A DNA stretch of 64,000 nt, taken from the NCBI RefSeq assembly GCF_003386535.1, contig NZ_QTTN01000035.1, positions 1 to 64,000 of the forward strand. The letters are read 5' to 3'. Positions 48,258-59,167 of this stretch are shown piece after piece; positions within the stretch are counted from its first letter, which is position 1; every line of letters starts with the position of its first letter. Source of the stretch: Paenibacillus taihuensis (GTDB taxonomy: Bacteria > Bacillota > Bacilli > Paenibacillales > Paenibacillaceae). The notes below the pieces were generated by a model. It saw only the letters and a program-made list of their open reading frames with translations. It made no database searches and was not told the origin of the DNA. The position numbers and the translations under genes are program-made.

Positions 48258-49715
48258 TTAAGCCAAACGACCAGCAAGACGCTGTTCAACCTTCGCACGG
48301 CCAAGCAACGCGATTGATTGATTCAAGTCTGGTCCGTGCGTCTGTCCAGTAAGAGCAGCCCGGATTGGCATGAACAGCTGCTTGCCCTTGAAGCCGGTCG
48401 ACGTCTGAACCGCTTTGATCGCCGCTTTAATGCCATCCACTTCGAATGCTTCGAGAGCCTTCACTTGCTCCAGGAACGCCTGCAGCACGACAGGGACTTG
48501 CTCCTCGGCAAGCACCGTTGCCGCTTCTTCCTCATCGGACGTTTCGCTGCTGAAGAACAGCTCGGTTAACGGCACGATTTCCGCTGCGAAACGCAGTTTA
48601 TCTTGATAGAGCGCCACAAGGTCGCTTACCCATGCGCGTTCTTCGGCACTGAGTTCAGCCGGCATGCGGCCCGCTTCCTGCAGATGCGGCAAGCACAGAT
48701 TAACGACGCGCGGCAGCTCTGTCTTCTTAATGTATTCATTGTTCATCCAAGCCAGCTTATTCGTGTCGAATACAGCCGGACTCTTGCTGAGGCGGTTCGC
48801 ATTGAACACCTGGATCAGTTCTTCACTCGTGAAAATCTCTTGCTCGCCCTCCGGCGACCAGCCGAGAAGTGCAATAAAGTTAAAGAGCGTCTCCGGCAAG
48901 TAGCCGAGCTTATCGTACTGCTCGATAAATTGGATGATCGACTCGTCGCGCTTGCTGAGCTTCTTGCGGGACTCGTTCACGATCAGCGTCATGTGCGCGA
49001 ATACCGGCGGCTCCCAGCCGAATGCTTCATAGATCATCAGTTGGCGCGGCGTATTGGAGATGTGATCTTCCCCGCGAAGCACGTGGCTGATCGCCATCAG
49101 GTGATCATCGAGCGCAACCGCGAAGTTGTACGTCGGAATGCCATCCTTCTTCACGATAACCCAGTCGCCAATGCCGTCCGATTCAAAGCTGATCTGTCCT
49201 TTGACCATATCATCGAATGTATATGTTCTGCCTTCCGGCACACGGAAACGGACGCTCGGAATACGGCCTTCCGCTTCGAACGCGGCACGCTGCTCATCCG
49301 ACAGATCACGGTGTTTGCCGGAGTAACGAGGCATTTCGCCGCGAGCCGTCTGCTCTTCCCGCTCCTGCTCCAGCTCTTCTTCCGTGCAGTAGCACTTGTA
49401 CGCAAGACCTTTGTCGATCAGCTCTTGCCAATATTGCTTATAGATATCAAGGCGTTCCGTCTGACGGTACGGGCCATAGCCGCCGCCGATATCAACGCTC
49501 TCATTCCAATCAATGCCGAGCCACTTCAAGTACTTCAGCTGACTCTCTTCGCCGCCAGCCACGTTGCGCTTTATGTCGGTATCCTCAATCCTGATAATGA
49601 ATTCGCCGCCTAAATTACGTGCAAATAGATAATTAAATAAGGCCGTTCTCGCGTTGCCGATATGTAGATGTCCAGTCGGTGACGGCGCGTACCGCACTCT
49701 GATTGGTTGTGTCAT
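48258..49715 (-). CDS. gltX: Glutamyl-tRNA synthetase
   Basis: Class I synthetase, 485 aa. HIGH motif in [18 protein letters not shown]-type loop KKLSKRDES, and the catalytic [17 protein letters not shown] segment. A cysteine-containing [11 protein letters not shown] stretch lies in the connecting region. It likely serves as the non-discriminating type that also charges tRNA-Gln, as usual in Firmicutes lacking GlnRS; this is inference. It lies between ispF and cysE. Confidence 0.97.
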   Translation of the reverse strand: MTQPIRVRYAPSPTGHLHIGNARTALFNYLFARNLGGEFIIRIEDTDIKRNVAGGEESQLKYLKWLGIDWNESVDIGGGYGPYRQTERLDIYKQYWQELIDKGLAYKCYCTEEELEQEREEQTARGEMPRYSGKHRDLSDEQRAAFEAEGRIPSVRFRVPEGRTYTFDDMVKGQISFESDGIGDWVIVKKDGIPTYNFAVALDDHLMAISHVLRGEDHISNTPRQLMIYEAFGWEPPVFAHMTLIVNESRKKLSKRDESIIQFIEQYDKLGYLPETLFNFIALLGWSPEGEQEIFTSEELIQVFNANRLSKSPAVFDTNKLAWMNNEYIKKTELPRVVNLCLPHLQEAGRMPAELSAEERAWVSDLVALYQDKLRFAAEIVPLTELFFSSETSDEEEAATVLAEEQVPVVLQAFLEQVKALEAFEVDGIKAAIKAVQTSTGFKGKQLFMPIRAALTGQTHGPDLNQSIALLGRAKVEQRLAGRLA

Positions 49716-49756
49716 GGTCGTCTAACTCCTCCCGTTAATCGCATTGTATTGCAGAA

Positions 49757-50242
49757 TCATAGCACAACTTTTACAAGGCAGACAACAGACTGTGCGGCAA
49801 TCCCTTCGCCGCGTCCCGTGAAGCCGAGCCACTCGGTCGTCGTCGCTTTCACATTCACCTGCGAGAGCTCTTCCGCCTCCAGCGCGCCTGCAATAATCTC
49901 GACCATATGCGGAATGTGCGGCGCCATCTTCGGCTTCTGCGCAATAATGGTTGCGTCAATATTGCCGAGCTTGTAGCCCCGCTCCTTGACGAGCTTCCAA
50001 ATATGCTCAAGCAGCTTCAAGCTGTCCGCGTCTTTGAAGGCTGGATCTGTATCCGGAAAATGTTTGCCGATGTCGCCGAGGCCAAGCGCGCCTAGCACTG
50101 CATCACTTATCGCGTGCAGCAGCACGTCTGCATCGGAATGGCCGAGCAGCCCCTTCTCGTAAGGAATCGTCACGCCGCCGATAATGCACGGACGCCCCTC
50201 CACCAATTGATGCACATCAAAGCCTTGTCCTACTCGAATCAT
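49757..50242 (-). CDS. ispF: 2-C-methyl-D-erythritol 2,4-cyclodiphosphate synthase
   Basis: IspF, 161 aa, fifth enzyme of the MEP route to isoprenoids. Metal ligands sit in GQGFDVHQL and [13 protein letters not shown], and the [12 protein letters not shown] motif follows. The ATG at 50242 is 6 nt past the ispD stop, so the two consecutive pathway genes are coupled. Confidence 0.98.
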   Translation of the reverse strand: MIRVGQGFDVHQLVEGRPCIIGGVTIPYEKGLLGHSDADVLLHAISDAVLGALGLGDIGKHFPDTDPAFKDADSLKLLEHIWKLVKERGYKLGNIDATIIAQKPKMAPHIPHMVEIIAGALEAEELSQVNVKATTTEWLGFTGRGEGIAAQSVVCLVKVVL

Positions 50243-50248
50243 TTCTCT

Positions 50249-50962
50249 CTATCCCCTCTCCCGCTCCCGGCTTGCCAGCAGAAACTCTGCGTAAGGCAAA
50301 TCCTCAGGTGTCGTAATCTTAATGTTCGTATATTCCCCTTCGGCGACGGAAACAGGAACGCCCATATGCTCGACCGCCGATGCATCATCGGTGCCGAGAA
50401 ACCCGTCCCGCTCCGCCTGCGCAAGCGCCTGCTGCAGCAAGGAACGACGAAAAGCTTGCGGCGTTTGGATCGCCCACAAGCTTCGCCGGTCCGGTGTCGA
50501 AGTAATGACGCCGGTCTCATTCACTTGCTTTATTGTATCTTTAACAGGCACAGCCAGCACAGCCGCTTCCGTCTCTTCCGCTTTGACCATGCATCTGCGT
50601 ACGGCATTTGCCGTTACGAGCGGACGGACACCATCATGGACCATGGCCCATTCGATGCCGCTGTCCAGCGCCTTAATGCCAATCGCTACGGAATGCTGAC
50701 GCTCACTTCCGCCGACGAGCACCGATTTTACTTTGCTCAGCCCATACGCCGATACGAACTGCTCGCAGCGCGCTGTATCTTCCTTGCCTACAACGAGCAC
50801 CACTTCGGCAATTTCGTCCATCGCTTGGAACCCTTCAAGGGTATGTACAAGAATAGGCTTGTCCTGCAAGAGCAAATATTGCTTGCTCTCCGCCGTGCCC
50901 ATCCTCGTACCGCGGCCTGCCGCCACAACGACGACACCCCATTTTGCACCTGCTGCATCCAT
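50249..50962 (-). CDS. ispD: 2-C-methyl-D-erythritol 4-phosphate cytidylyltransferase
   Basis: IspD, 237 aa, the CTP-using third enzyme of the MEP pathway. The nucleotide-binding VVVAAGRGTRMGTAESKQYL start, the VHDGVRPLVTA motif and RRSLWAIQTPQAFR are present. It lies between yacL and ispF as in Bacillus. Confidence 0.97.
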   Translation of the reverse strand: MDAAGAKWGVVVVAAGRGTRMGTAESKQYLLLQDKPILVHTLEGFQAMDEIAEVVLVVGKEDTARCEQFVSAYGLSKVKSVLVGGSERQHSVAIGIKALDSGIEWAMVHDGVRPLVTANAVRRCMVKAEETEAAVLAVPVKDTIKQVNETGVITSTPDRRSLWAIQTPQAFRRSLLQQALAQAERDGFLGTDDASAVEHMGVPVSVAEGEYTNIKITTPEDLPYAEFLLASRERERG

Positions 50963-51042
50963 GCCTTCAACCGCCCTCGTGTTAATAGGATCGCTCGGAA
51001 AGTAAGCAATTCGCTTACAAACCCATCCCCTATCATACCGCT

Positions 51043-52137
51043 TTAGAGCGCTTTTTCCAACAGCTTCGGCTTCGCGAAAATCATCCGGCCCGCAGACGTT
51101 TGCAGCACGCTCGTCACGAGCACTTCCATCGTCGTACCGATGTAGTCACGTCCGCCTTCGACGACGATCATGGTGCCGTCATCCAGATACGCGACACCTT
51201 GTCCATGCTCTTTGCCGTCCTTGATGACTTGCACGACGATCTCTTCGCCTGGAAGAACGACCGGCTTCACCGCATTCGCAAGGTCATTAATATTCAGAAC
51301 CGACACGCCCTGCAGCTCGCACACTTTGTTCAAGTTGAAGTCGTTCGTCACCACTTTGCCGTGCAGCACCTTCGCCAGCTTCACTAGCTTGCTGTCGACT
51401 TCGCCATCTTCTGCTTCGCCTTCATAGATCAGGACCTTCACATCGAGCTCTTTCTGGATTTTGTTGAGAATATCTAGACCTCTGCGGCCCCGGTTGCGCT
51501 TAAGCAAGTCCGACGAATCGGCGATATGCTGCAGCTCCTCGAGCACGAACTCCGGAATGACCAGCGTTCCTTCAATGAATCCCGTTTTGCAAATATCGGC
51601 GATTCGGCCGTCGATAATGACGCTCGTATCGAGAATTTTATGCTCCTCGTAGCTGCTTTCCTCGGATGCTTGCACCTGCGCGCTCTGACGCTCGGACAAC
51701 GATTTGAACATCGATGCCATCTCTTCGCGCTTGTTCAGTCCAATTCGCATGCCCATATAACCAAGAAGAATGGTCAGTCCAATTGGGATAAAGATTCCCG
51801 GACCCGTCAAGCCCGACAGTGCCGGATAAATAAGTGCCGATAACGCCAGACCGCCAAGCAGACCGCCGCCGCCGGACAACAGCTCGCCTGTCGGCATCGC
51901 CGAAGCCCTCTCCGCACCTTGTTGCATCCATCTCAAGATGGAACCTGCCAAAACCGTTGCTGCCGCAAAGCCGCAAATTGCGCCAATGCCTACGTTCATG
52001 TAGTAGCCGCCTGAATGCTGCATAATACCATTAGTTGATTCCATAAAGCTCATGCTCCCATTAATGGAGCCATACATTTGAGCACCTAGAAATCCGCCGA
52101 ACACGATTCCCACTAATTGAATCATTCGTTTCATCAT
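51043..52137 (-). CDS. yacL: PIN/TRAM-domain membrane protein YacL
   Basis: A 364-aa protein with an N-terminal membrane part (about four hydrophobic segments up to residue 130) and a PIN-type nuclease-like domain starting at [19 protein letters not shown] with further acidic residues ([11 protein letters not shown]). A C-terminal TRAM domain follows ([20 protein letters not shown]). The mix suggests a membrane-tethered RNA-binding protein or ribonuclease; the target is unknown. The start at 52137 follows GGAGGTGG. It is conserved beside ispD in Bacillus-like genomes. Confidence 0.92.
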   Translation of the reverse strand: MMKRMIQLVGIVFGGFLGAQMYGSINGSMSFMESTNGIMQHSGGYYMNVGIGAICGFAAATVLAGSILRWMQQGAERASAMPTGELLSGGGGLLGGLALSALIYPALSGLTGPGIFIPIGLTILLGYMGMRIGLNKREEMASMFKSLSERQSAQVQASEESSYEEHKILDTSVIIDGRIADICKTGFIEGTLVIPEFVLEELQHIADSSDLLKRNRGRRGLDILNKIQKELDVKVLIYEGEAEDGEVDSKLVKLAKVLHGKVVTNDFNLNKVCELQGVSVLNINDLANAVKPVVLPGEEIVVQVIKDGKEHGQGVAYLDDGTMIVVEGGRDYIGTTMEVLVTSVLQTSAGRMIFAKPKLLEKAL

Positions 52138-52257
52138 ATAAATCCACCTCCACTAACAATTATGTGCCAATTATTGTCACGTTAATCGCTCGTAAACCCA
52201 ATCCATTAGAAATTATTAACTTGTCCCGCAAATCGGACAAAATCGCATAATTCGGTT

Positions 52258-52286
52258 TTGAAAAGCGAGCTTCGGAGGCTTATAAT
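52258..52286 (+). promoter_or_regulatory. Promoter of the MazG-like orphan
   Basis: TTGAAA (52258-52263), 17 bp spacer, TATAAT (52281-52286, perfect). It points right, away from yacL, and would start about 34 nt ahead of the gene at 52328. Confidence 0.82.
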
Positions 52287-52327
52287 AAAAGTAAAGCAAT
52301 TCCAATCCTGAAATGAGGTGGTACCCG

Positions 52328-52723
52328 ATGAACGCACCAACATTGGAGCAGTTTCAGAAGCAGGTTTCAGAGCTGCTGCTGCGACATCGCAGCTTGCTGG
52401 ACGTCATGTCAAAGTACGGGCAATCCGGTGCTTCCGCTAATCGCGCGGTAGCTAAAGCCGTTACGGAATGCGGATGTATTGAATTAAACGCGCGGAAGCA
52501 AGAATTTGCAGACGACTTCAATCTCGAGCAGGCCAAGACCAAGCTTCACCATCACATTTCAGGCGATCTGTGTGAGCATTGCAAGGAAGCCATTCAAAAT
52601 GAGCTTGGGCGCAATATGTTCTACATGTCCGCCATGTGCAATTTGCTTGATATCAAGCTAGTTGACGTCATCGAACGGGAATCCGATAAATGCAGCACGC
52701 TGGGGTTATTTAACCTCACGTAA
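52328..52723 (+). CDS. MazG-like small protein (131 aa), unknown function
   Basis: A 131-aa cytosolic protein, all-helical by appearance. Its last third, NELGRNMFYMSAMCNLLDI, resembles the second conserved helix pair of MazG-type nucleotide pyrophosphohydrolases (ELGD-LF...N...L.I), but the Asp that normally binds metal is Arg. Just before it is a CEHC pair, and an earlier ECGC stretch adds cysteines. I recall similar small proteins in many Bacillales genomes without a settled function. The start at 52328 has GAGGTGG 6 nt upstream; an ATG at 52313 lies upstream of that site. It is the only plus-strand gene between pdaB/gerD and the right end, with its own promoter and terminator. Confidence 0.8.
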   Translation: MNAPTLEQFQKQVSELLLRHRSLLDVMSKYGQSGASANRAVAKAVTECGCIELNARKQEFADDFNLEQAKTKLHHHISGDLCEHCKEAIQNELGRNMFYMSAMCNLLDIKLVDVIERESDKCSTLGLFNLT

Positions 52724-52776
52724 TGTCACGCAGCTTACAATAACAGACCTTCAACATTTCACGTCGCCAAATAGCA

Positions 52777-52825
52777 AAAACCGCCTCGTCGCTCCGTAAT
52801 GGAATCGACTAGGCGGTCTTTTTTT
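52777..52825. terminator. Terminator between the MazG-like gene and pssA
   Basis: ACCGCCTCGTCG / CGACTAGGCGGT with a 14-nt loop, then CTTTTTTT on the plus strand and GCTATTT-like bases on the minus strand. It is strong for the plus-strand gene and may also serve the convergent pssA. Confidence 0.85.
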
Positions 52826-52834
52826 GTTTACGCG

Positions 52835-53587
52835 CTATGCGCTATGCTCGCTATGAACAGCTTCCTCTTGAAGCTGATTTTCCAGCATTCTCTTCCGTTT
52901 CCGGCTAGGGAGACGGCGATCAACGTTTTTTTTTAAGCCGTACAGTGCATAGAGCACGAGCGGGATAAAGATGATCTTCGATAAGTGGTGCGGGAACAGA
53001 ATGCCGAGCACAACAGCGACTGCGACGACAATCGGTACAACCCATATCGCGTTCTTCGGAATGCCGAGCTTCTTGAAGTTTGGATAACGGACTGTGCTTA
53101 CCATCAGGAACGACAGGATCAGCGTAGTCGCCATCAATACGGAAACAGCAATATCTTTGTGGAACAGCGCGAGTGTCGCGAGTACACCGCCTGCTGCCGG
53201 AATCGGCAAGCCGATGAAGTAACCCGGCATCCCCGAGATGACATTGAATCGTGCGAGACGCAGCGCTCCGCAGATCGGGAACAGTGCTGTAATAATCCAA
53301 GCCGGAGCTGGATTAAGCTCTTGGAAAGCGACGCTATACATAATAAAAGCCGGTGCAACGCCGAAGGAAATGACGTCGGACAAAGAATCCAGTTCTTTGC
53401 CGAACTCGCTTTGGGCGTTAAGCGCACGAGCAACCCGACCATCCACGCCGTCCATCAGCATTGCGATAATGACCATCATCGCAGCTACTTCAGGCTTTGC
53501 ATTATCAGGGAATATAAGAATGATGGCGACGATGCCTAGAAATAAATTCGCCACGGTAAAAAGACTCGGTATTGACTTCGTGATCAT
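52835..53587 (-). CDS. pssA: CDP-diacylglycerol-serine O-phosphatidyltransferase
   Basis: Makes phosphatidylserine, the precursor of phosphatidylethanolamine. The 250-aa membrane protein carries the CDP-alcohol phosphotransferase motif DGVDGRVARALNAQSEFG then KELDSLSD. Several transmembrane helices surround it (SLFTVANLFLGIVAIILIF, VLMATTLILSFLM and others). The start at 53587 (MITKSIPSLFTV) follows GAGGTGG; the frame to 53644 precedes that site. It sits beside disA, a place it does not have in B. subtilis. Confidence 0.93.
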   Translation of the reverse strand: MITKSIPSLFTVANLFLGIVAIILIFPDNAKPEVAAMMVIIAMLMDGVDGRVARALNAQSEFGKELDSLSDVISFGVAPAFIMYSVAFQELNPAPAWIITALFPICGALRLARFNVISGMPGYFIGLPIPAAGGVLATLALFHKDIAVSVLMATTLILSFLMVSTVRYPNFKKLGIPKNAIWVVPIVVAVAVVLGILFPHHLSKIIFIPLVLYALYGLKKNVDRRLPSRKRKRMLENQLQEEAVHSEHSA

Positions 53588-53750
53588 TTGCTCCACCTCA
53601 TCTTTACTATGCCCCAAAACCGCAATTTGCAGTATCGACGGCAAACTGAGAAAAAAACTTCCTGCGGAGTGTTAAAAGGGATGCATAAATCGGATTAATT
53701 GTAAGTGATACCCAAATTACGTCCGTCTGCATTCCCTCATTGTATGAGAT

Positions 53751-54827
53751 TTAGATTTGCCTGTCAATGAACATCTGCTCTTGGATCCGTTTGAGCCCTT
53801 CCTTAATCGTACGCGCCCTTACTTCGCCAATACCGTCGACAGAATCGAGCTCTTCAATCGTCGCCATCAAAATATGCGGCAGGTAGCCGAACCGTTCAAC
53901 TAGGTTGTTCATGATGACTGCCGGCAGGCGTGGAATACGGCTTAACAGACGATAGCCGCGCGGTGCGACCATCTCTTCCGATGCAGCGCTGAAGCCGCTG
54001 TAGCCAAGCAGCTTAATGATCTGAGGCAGCTCAAGCAGCTCTTCGGAGCTGAGCTTGCGGATGCTTGTGCGGATCTCGCGGATCCGATCCTCATGCGGAT
54101 CTTTCACGTAGTCTTTGAGCAGGAACCATGCCTCTTCCTCAACACCGCCGACGAGCTCTTCCATCTGCATGGCGATAAGACGGCCCTCGGTACCCAGCTC
54201 ATTCACATACTTCTTAATCTCAGTCTTTACGCGAATGACCATTTCCACCCGCTTAATGACATGCGCCACTTCCTGGAGCGTGACCATCTCTTCAAACTCC
54301 AGTGCGGACAGGTTGGTGAACGACTGGTTGAGCACCACTTTGTATTTCTCAAGCGTCTGAATCGCTTGGTTTGCTTTCGTCAGGATAACGCCCATTTCCT
54401 TGAGCGAGTATCTGAACTGTCCTTGGTACAGCGTAATGACGTTCCGACGCTGCGAGATCGATACGACGAGCTTGCCGGTCTGCTTCGCAACCCGCTCCGC
54501 GGTCCGATGGCGGATGCCCGTTTCGCTGGACGAGATCGAGCTGTCCGGGATGAGCTGCGTGTTCGCGTACAATATCCGTTTGCGGTCCTCGCTCAGAATA
54601 ATCGCGCCGTCCATTTTGGCCAATTCGTATAAGTAGTTCGGGGAAAAGTCGCAGTTGATGGAGAATCCGCCATCAACGACCTCCATTACCTCTGGGCTGT
54701 AGCCGACAACGATCAGCGCGCCCGTCTTCGCCCGCAGCACGTTATCCAGTCCTTCCCGAAACGCCATCCCGGGTGCGACCATCTGAAGCAATTGATTTAC
54801 GAAATCTGTTTGGTTTGTCTCTTTCAT
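53751..54827 (-). CDS. disA: DNA integrity scanning protein DisA (diadenylate cyclase)
   Basis: DisA, 358 aa, scans DNA and makes cyclic di-AMP; activity drops at recombination intermediates, delaying sporulation when DNA is damaged. The DAC domain carries DGA (residues 73-75) and RHR (106-108) catalytic motifs. A linker helix and a C-terminal helix-hairpin-helix DNA-binding part follow ([20 protein letters not shown]). It directly follows radA, its partner in branched-DNA processing. Confidence 0.97.
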   Translation of the reverse strand: MKETNQTDFVNQLLQMVAPGMAFREGLDNVLRAKTGALIVVGYSPEVMEVVDGGFSINCDFSPNYLYELAKMDGAIILSEDRKRILYANTQLIPDSSISSSETGIRHRTAERVAKQTGKLVVSISQRRNVITLYQGQFRYSLKEMGVILTKANQAIQTLEKYKVVLNQSFTNLSALEFEEMVTLQEVAHVIKRVEMVIRVKTEIKKYVNELGTEGRLIAMQMEELVGGVEEEAWFLLKDYVKDPHEDRIREIRTSIRKLSSEELLELPQIIKLLGYSGFSAASEEMVAPRGYRLLSRIPRLPAVIMNNLVERFGYLPHILMATIEELDSVDGIGEVRARTIKEGLKRIQEQMFIDRQI

Positions 54828-54844
54828 CCGTCCGTTTCCCCCCT

Positions 54845-56212
54845 CTATCCGAATGCTGCGGACAGCGCCTGCGCGACCGTCTCTACACCGATGATTTCAA
54901 TGCCTTTCGGCGGGGTCCATCCCTTCAAGCTCTTGCTTGGCATTATGACCCGTTTGAAGCCCAGCTTCTGCGCTTCCTTCACACGCTGCTCCGCACGGGA
55001 AACGGCCCGCACTTCACCCGTAAGTCCAATTTCTCCGAAAAACACATCGAACGGCCGTGTCGGCGCGTCGCGGAAACTGGATGCAATGCTGACTGCCGCA
55101 GCAAGATCGACTGCCGGCTCGTCGAGCCTTATGCCGCCGGCGACGTTCAAGTACGCATCCTGCGTCTGCAGGAACATGCCCATCCGCTTCTCCAGCACCG
55201 CCACAATGAGCGTCATCCGATTATGGTCAATCCCTGTGGCCATCCGCCGCGGTGACGGGAAGTTCGTAGTCGCGACAAGCGCCTGCATCTCAACGAGCAC
55301 CGGCCTCGTGCCTTCCATTGCTGCGACAACCGTAGAGCCGGATACGCCAAGCGGACGTTCGGACAAGAACAGCTCGGACGGATTGTTAACCTCCCGCAGC
55401 CCTTCCTCGCCCATTTCGAAGATCCCGATCTCGTTCGTCGAGCCGAAACGATTCTTGACGGCTCTTAGCAACCGGTACGTGTGATGACGTTCACCTTCAA
55501 AATAGAGCACGCAGTCCACCATATGCTCCAGCATGCGAGGACCGGCGATCGCTCCTTCCTTCGTCACGTGGCCGACAAGTACGGTTGCAATGCCTTTGAT
55601 CTTCGCGACGCGCATGAAGTGAGCGGTACACTCCCTTACTTGCGAGACGCTGCCCGGCGCCGATTGCACGTTCGGATCGTACACCGTCTGGATGGAGTCG
55701 ATGACGAGAAAATCGGGCTGGACCGATTCGATCGCATCGTTGATCTGCTCCATGTTCGTTTCGCACAGCACATACAGCATGTCGGTCAACGCACCGAGGC
55801 GGTCCGCCCGTAGACGTGTCTGCCGGACCGATTCCTCTCCGGATATGTAGAGGACCTTGAGGTTCTTGGAAGCAAGTGCATGCGACGTTTGAAGCAACAG
55901 CGTCGATTTGCCAATACCCGGGTCTCCGCCGACAAGAATAAGCGAGCCCGGTACAACACCGCCGCCAAGCACGCGATTGAGCTCCTGATTGGTTGTCTCA
56001 ATCCGTTTCTCCTGACCACTTTCTATATGTATGATGGAACGCGGCTTTTCTTTCGTCTGAATGATCGGCGAGCCCATTCCTTGTGTTTTGACGACCGTTT
56101 CCTTCTCTTCCACCATCGTATTCCATTGTCCGCAGCCTGGGCATTTGCCCATCCATTTCGGTGATTCTGTGCCGCATTCTGTACATGCGAACTTAGTTTT
56201 AAGTTTTGCCAT
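54845..56212 (-). CDS. radA: DNA repair protein RadA (Sms)
   Basis: RadA, 455 aa, a RecA-like helicase/ATPase that helps branch migration in recombination. It has an N-terminal C4 zinc finger (Cys10, 13, 24, 27), Walker [11 protein letters not shown] (95-104), the KNRFG motif and a C-terminal Lon-like domain without protease use. The start at 56212 ([14 protein letters not shown]) follows AAGGAGC; the frame to 56242 lies upstream of that site. A 490-bp repeat-rich gap separates it from clpC, so it probably has its own promoter. Confidence 0.96.
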   Translation of the reverse strand: MAKLKTKFACTECGTESPKWMGKCPGCGQWNTMVEEKETVVKTQGMGSPIIQTKEKPRSIIHIESGQEKRIETTNQELNRVLGGGVVPGSLILVGGDPGIGKSTLLLQTSHALASKNLKVLYISGEESVRQTRLRADRLGALTDMLYVLCETNMEQINDAIESVQPDFLVIDSIQTVYDPNVQSAPGSVSQVRECTAHFMRVAKIKGIATVLVGHVTKEGAIAGPRMLEHMVDCVLYFEGERHHTYRLLRAVKNRFGSTNEIGIFEMGEEGLREVNNPSELFLSERPLGVSGSTVVAAMEGTRPVLVEMQALVATTNFPSPRRMATGIDHNRMTLIVAVLEKRMGMFLQTQDAYLNVAGGIRLDEPAVDLAAAVSIASSFRDAPTRPFDVFFGEIGLTGEVRAVSRAEQRVKEAQKLGFKRVIMPSKSLKGWTPPKGIEIIGVETVAQALSAAFG

Positions 56213-56268
56213 GAACGGCTCCTTATGCATTTGAGGTATCATTCAAAGTTTACCATTTACAACTTGCG

Positions 56269-56380
56269 GAAACCACCCTAAATGAACCTTAAAATCATAT
56301 AAACACCCCCTATTTAGAAACACCCCCTAATTTACACTAACACTCCCTAAATCCCCCTCTTCAGGGGGTTACCACCCCTC
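56269..56380. repeat. Short ACACCCCCT-type repeats upstream of radA
   Basis: Five related units sit ahead of radA: ACCACCCTAAAT (56272), ACACCCCCTATTTA (56303), ACACCCCCTAATTTA (56320), ACACTCCCTAAAT (56340), ACCACCCCTC (56371). The middle copies are spaced 17-20 bp apart. On the minus strand they read TTAGGGGGTGT. A CCCCCTcttcAGGGGG hairpin follows at 56353-56368. No named repeat family fits. Confidence 0.6.
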
Positions 56381-56600
56381 TGGACTCCCGGAAGGTGTAA
56401 CGTAGGAGTTGCAGAGAAGCGCTCGCGAGTGAACTATGTGCGTAATGCAGACTGCGACTTGCGCTGTCTAGCTACCTGTTGTCCCTGTGGGACACATTAG
56501 AACGTGGACTGATGCAGAGGTGCACTAGAGCTGATGAGTGCTGCTGCTCGCTTTCGTCCCTTTGGGGCACGCTCTACGTTTGGTGCGATGCATAAGGAAA
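56381..56600. other. Unassigned non-coding stretch between radA and clpC
   Basis: No supported reading frame. Two similar dyads stand out: TGTCCCTGTGGGACA (about 56489-56503) and GTCCCTTTGGGGC (about 56555-56567). Short hairpins such as AGCGCTCGCGAGTG also occur. It could hold a small RNA, a degenerated mobile repeat, or simply structured spacer. There is no start codon with a ribosome-binding site. Confidence 0.45.
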
Positions 56601-56645
56601 AGCCCCTCACTCTGCTAGTGAGGGGCTTCATGTAACTTCGTTACA
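56600..56645 (-). terminator. Terminator of the ctsR operon, behind clpC
   Basis: On the minus strand, the strong stem AGCCCCTCACT / AGTGAGGGGCT with a short loop is followed by TTTCC. Just ahead of it are TGTAACGAAGTTACA and, closer to clpC, AAGTAACGCAGTTACTT, two further small hairpins with similar arms (56631-56645 and 56675-56691). Confidence 0.85.
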
Positions 56646-56705
56646 TATCCATTTTTCGTTGCATATACATTTTCAAGTAACTGCGTTACTTATTAACCAT
56701 ACTAA

Positions 56706-59165
56706 TTACTTCGTTGCCGTTTCCTCAGGTGCCGACACGTTGTCAACGCGAGTCACCGTCAACTCGCCGTCCTTCTCATCGATGATGAGCGTATGACCTT
56801 TGGAAATTTTGCCCATCAGCAGATCTTCGGACAGACGGTCCTCGATATGCTTCTGGATCGCTCTGCGCAGCGGACGTGCGCCGTACGCTGGATCGAAGCC
56901 TTCCTTCGCGAGGAATTCCTTCGCTGCATCGGTGAGCGTGAAGTCCACTTCTTGCTCGCGCAGACGCTTGCGCAGCTCGTCGGACATGAGCGTTACGATC
57001 TGAGAGATATGCTCCTTCTCGAGCGAATGGAACACGATCGTCTCGTCGATCCGGTTCAGGAACTCCGGACGGAAGCTCTTCTTGAGCTCTGCCAGCACTT
57101 TATCTTTCATGATGTTAAAGTCGCGGCCTGCATCTTGTGCTGCTGTGAAACCAAGCGAAGAATTCTTCTTGATTTGGTCAGCGCCGACGTTCGACGTCAT
57201 GATAATAAGCGTGTTGCGGAAGTCGACTACCCGGCCTTTGGAGTCCGTCAGACGGCCATCCTCAAGCACTTGCAGCAGAATGTTGAATACTTCCGGATGT
57301 GCTTTCTCAATCTCGTCAAGCAGCACAACCGAGTATGGCTTGCGGCGTACTTTCTCGGTCAATTGACCGCCTTCTTCGTAGCCGACATAGCCTGGAGGCG
57401 CTCCGACGAGTCGCGAAGTCGAATGCTTCTCCATATATTCCGACATGTCGATGCGGATAACCGCATTCTCATCGCCGAACATCGCTTCAGCAAGCGCACG
57501 GGCAAGCTCCGTCTTACCAACACCTGTTGGGCCAAGGAAAATAAACGAGCCCATCGGACGCTTCGGATCTTTCAGACCTGCGCGCGCTCTGCGGATCGCG
57601 CGGGATACCGCTTTGACCGCTTCGCTCTGACCGATGACGCGGTCATGCAAGATGTCTTCCATCTTCAGCAAGCGCTGTGTCTCTTCCTCAGCAAGCTTCA
57701 CTACCGGAATACCGGTCCAGCTCGCTACGACCTGCGCAATATCTTCAGGCGTTACTTCGGAATCGGTGCGGCCTTGCTTCTCTTTCCACTGATTCTTCGT
57801 CACGTCGAGCTCTTCGCGAATCTTCTGCTCCGTATCGCGAAGCGCTGCCGCTTTCTCGAACTCCTGGCTCTGAACAGCGGAGTCTTTCTCCTTGCGGATA
57901 TCCTCCAGACGGTTCTCGAGCTGCTTGAGATTAGGCGGTACGGTGTACGATTTCAAGCGTACTTTGGAGGACGCCTCATCGATCAAGTCGATCGCTTTAT
58001 CCGGCAGGAACCGGTCTGTAATATAGCGGTCGGATAGCTTAACCGCTTGCTCAATCGCTTCATCCGTGATCTTCACGCGGTGATGCGCTTCATAACGATC
58101 GCGCAGACCGTGCAAGATTTGGATCGCTTCTTCCGGCGACGGTTGGTCAACTGTTATCGGTTGGAACCGGCGCTCCAGCGCAGCGTCTTTCTCGATGTAT
58201 TTGCGATATTCGTCCAGCGTCGTTGCACCGATACATTGCAGCTCGCCGCGCGCAAGCGCAGGCTTCAGAATGTTCGAAGCATCGATCGCGCCTTCCGCTC
58301 CGCCCGCACCGATCAGCGTATGCAGCTCATCGATGAACAGGACGATGTTTCCGGCTTGGCGGATTTCGTCCATAATTTTCTTGAGGCGGTCTTCGAACTC
58401 GCCGCGGTACTTCGTTCCGGCTACGACGGAGCCCATATCGAGCGTCATTACGCGCTTGTCGCGCAGCGTCTCCGGAATTTCGCCTGCGATGATCTTCTGC
58501 GCGAGTCCTTCGGCGATCGCTGTTTTACCGACCCCTGGCTCGCCGATCAGAACGGGATTGTTCTTCGTTCTGCGGCTAAGCACTTGAATAACGCGTTCAA
58601 TTTCTTTGCTGCGTCCGATAACCGGGTCCAGATTGCCGTCTTTGGCATATGCCGTAAGGTCACGGGCAAGTCCGTCCAGTGTCGGAGTGCTTACATTCGC
58701 CGGTGCGCCATGATTGCTGGACACGGCTTCGCTGCTGCCGAGCAGCTGCAGCACTTGCTGACGTGCTTTATTTAAGCTAATGCCGAGATTGTTCAATACA
58801 CGGGCTGCAACGCCTTCACCTTCACGAATAAGGCCGAGCAAAATATGCTCTGTGCCGACATACGTATGGCCCAATTTACGAGCCTCATCCATCGACAGCT
58901 CGATAACCTTCTTGGCACGCGGCGTGTACGCGATATTGGTCGGCTGCTCTTGTCCGCGGCCGATCAGTGTCTCGACTTCGTCTTGTATTTTCTCAAGGCT
59001 AAGGCCCAGGCCGATTAGAGCTTTGGCTGCGATTCCTTCCCCTTCTCGGTTCAGCCCGAGCAAAATATGCTCCGTGCCGATATTGTTATGACCGAGACGA
59101 ACCGCCTCTTCCTGTGCGAGTGCGAGCACTTTCTGCGCTCGTTCCGTAAATCTTCCAAACATCAT
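56706..59165 (-). CDS. clpC: ATP-dependent Clp protease ATP-binding subunit ClpC
   Basis: ClpC, 819 aa, a Hsp100 unfoldase that feeds ClpP and degrades arginine-phosphorylated and MecA/McsB-delivered proteins. It has two Clp N-repeats ([20 protein letters not shown] and [20 protein letters not shown]). Two AAA modules follow, with Walker A GEPGVGKT and GPTGVGKT and Walker B FIDELHTL and LLDEIEKA, with a UVR/coiled middle domain between them. Start at 59165 ([11 protein letters not shown], as in B. subtilis) with GGGGGTG upstream, 2 nt past the mcsB stop; 59171 and 59162 are alternatives. Last gene of the ctsR operon. Confidence 0.97.
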   Translation of the reverse strand: MMFGRFTERAQKVLALAQEEAVRLGHNNIGTEHILLGLNREGEGIAAKALIGLGLSLEKIQDEVETLIGRGQEQPTNIAYTPRAKKVIELSMDEARKLGHTYVGTEHILLGLIREGEGVAARVLNNLGISLNKARQQVLQLLGSSEAVSSNHGAPANVSTPTLDGLARDLTAYAKDGNLDPVIGRSKEIERVIQVLSRRTKNNPVLIGEPGVGKTAIAEGLAQKIIAGEIPETLRDKRVMTLDMGSVVAGTKYRGEFEDRLKKIMDEIRQAGNIVLFIDELHTLIGAGGAEGAIDASNILKPALARGELQCIGATTLDEYRKYIEKDAALERRFQPITVDQPSPEEAIQILHGLRDRYEAHHRVKITDEAIEQAVKLSDRYITDRFLPDKAIDLIDEASSKVRLKSYTVPPNLKQLENRLEDIRKEKDSAVQSQEFEKAAALRDTEQKIREELDVTKNQWKEKQGRTDSEVTPEDIAQVVASWTGIPVVKLAEEETQRLLKMEDILHDRVIGQSEAVKAVSRAIRRARAGLKDPKRPMGSFIFLGPTGVGKTELARALAEAMFGDENAVIRIDMSEYMEKHSTSRLVGAPPGYVGYEEGGQLTEKVRRKPYSVVLLDEIEKAHPEVFNILLQVLEDGRLTDSKGRVVDFRNTLIIMTSNVGADQIKKNSSLGFTAAQDAGRDFNIMKDKVLAELKKSFRPEFLNRIDETIVFHSLEKEHISQIVTLMSDELRKRLREQEVDFTLTDAAKEFLAKEGFDPAYGARPLRRAIQKHIEDRLSEDLLMGKISKGHTLIIDEKDGELTVTRVDNVSAPEETATK

Positions 59166-59167
59166 GT

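Noticed and set aside
56213-56705. CRISPR array or tRNA cluster in the radA-clpC gap
   Set aside because: Units are short, imperfect and without equal unique spacers, and no cloverleaf or cas gene is present.
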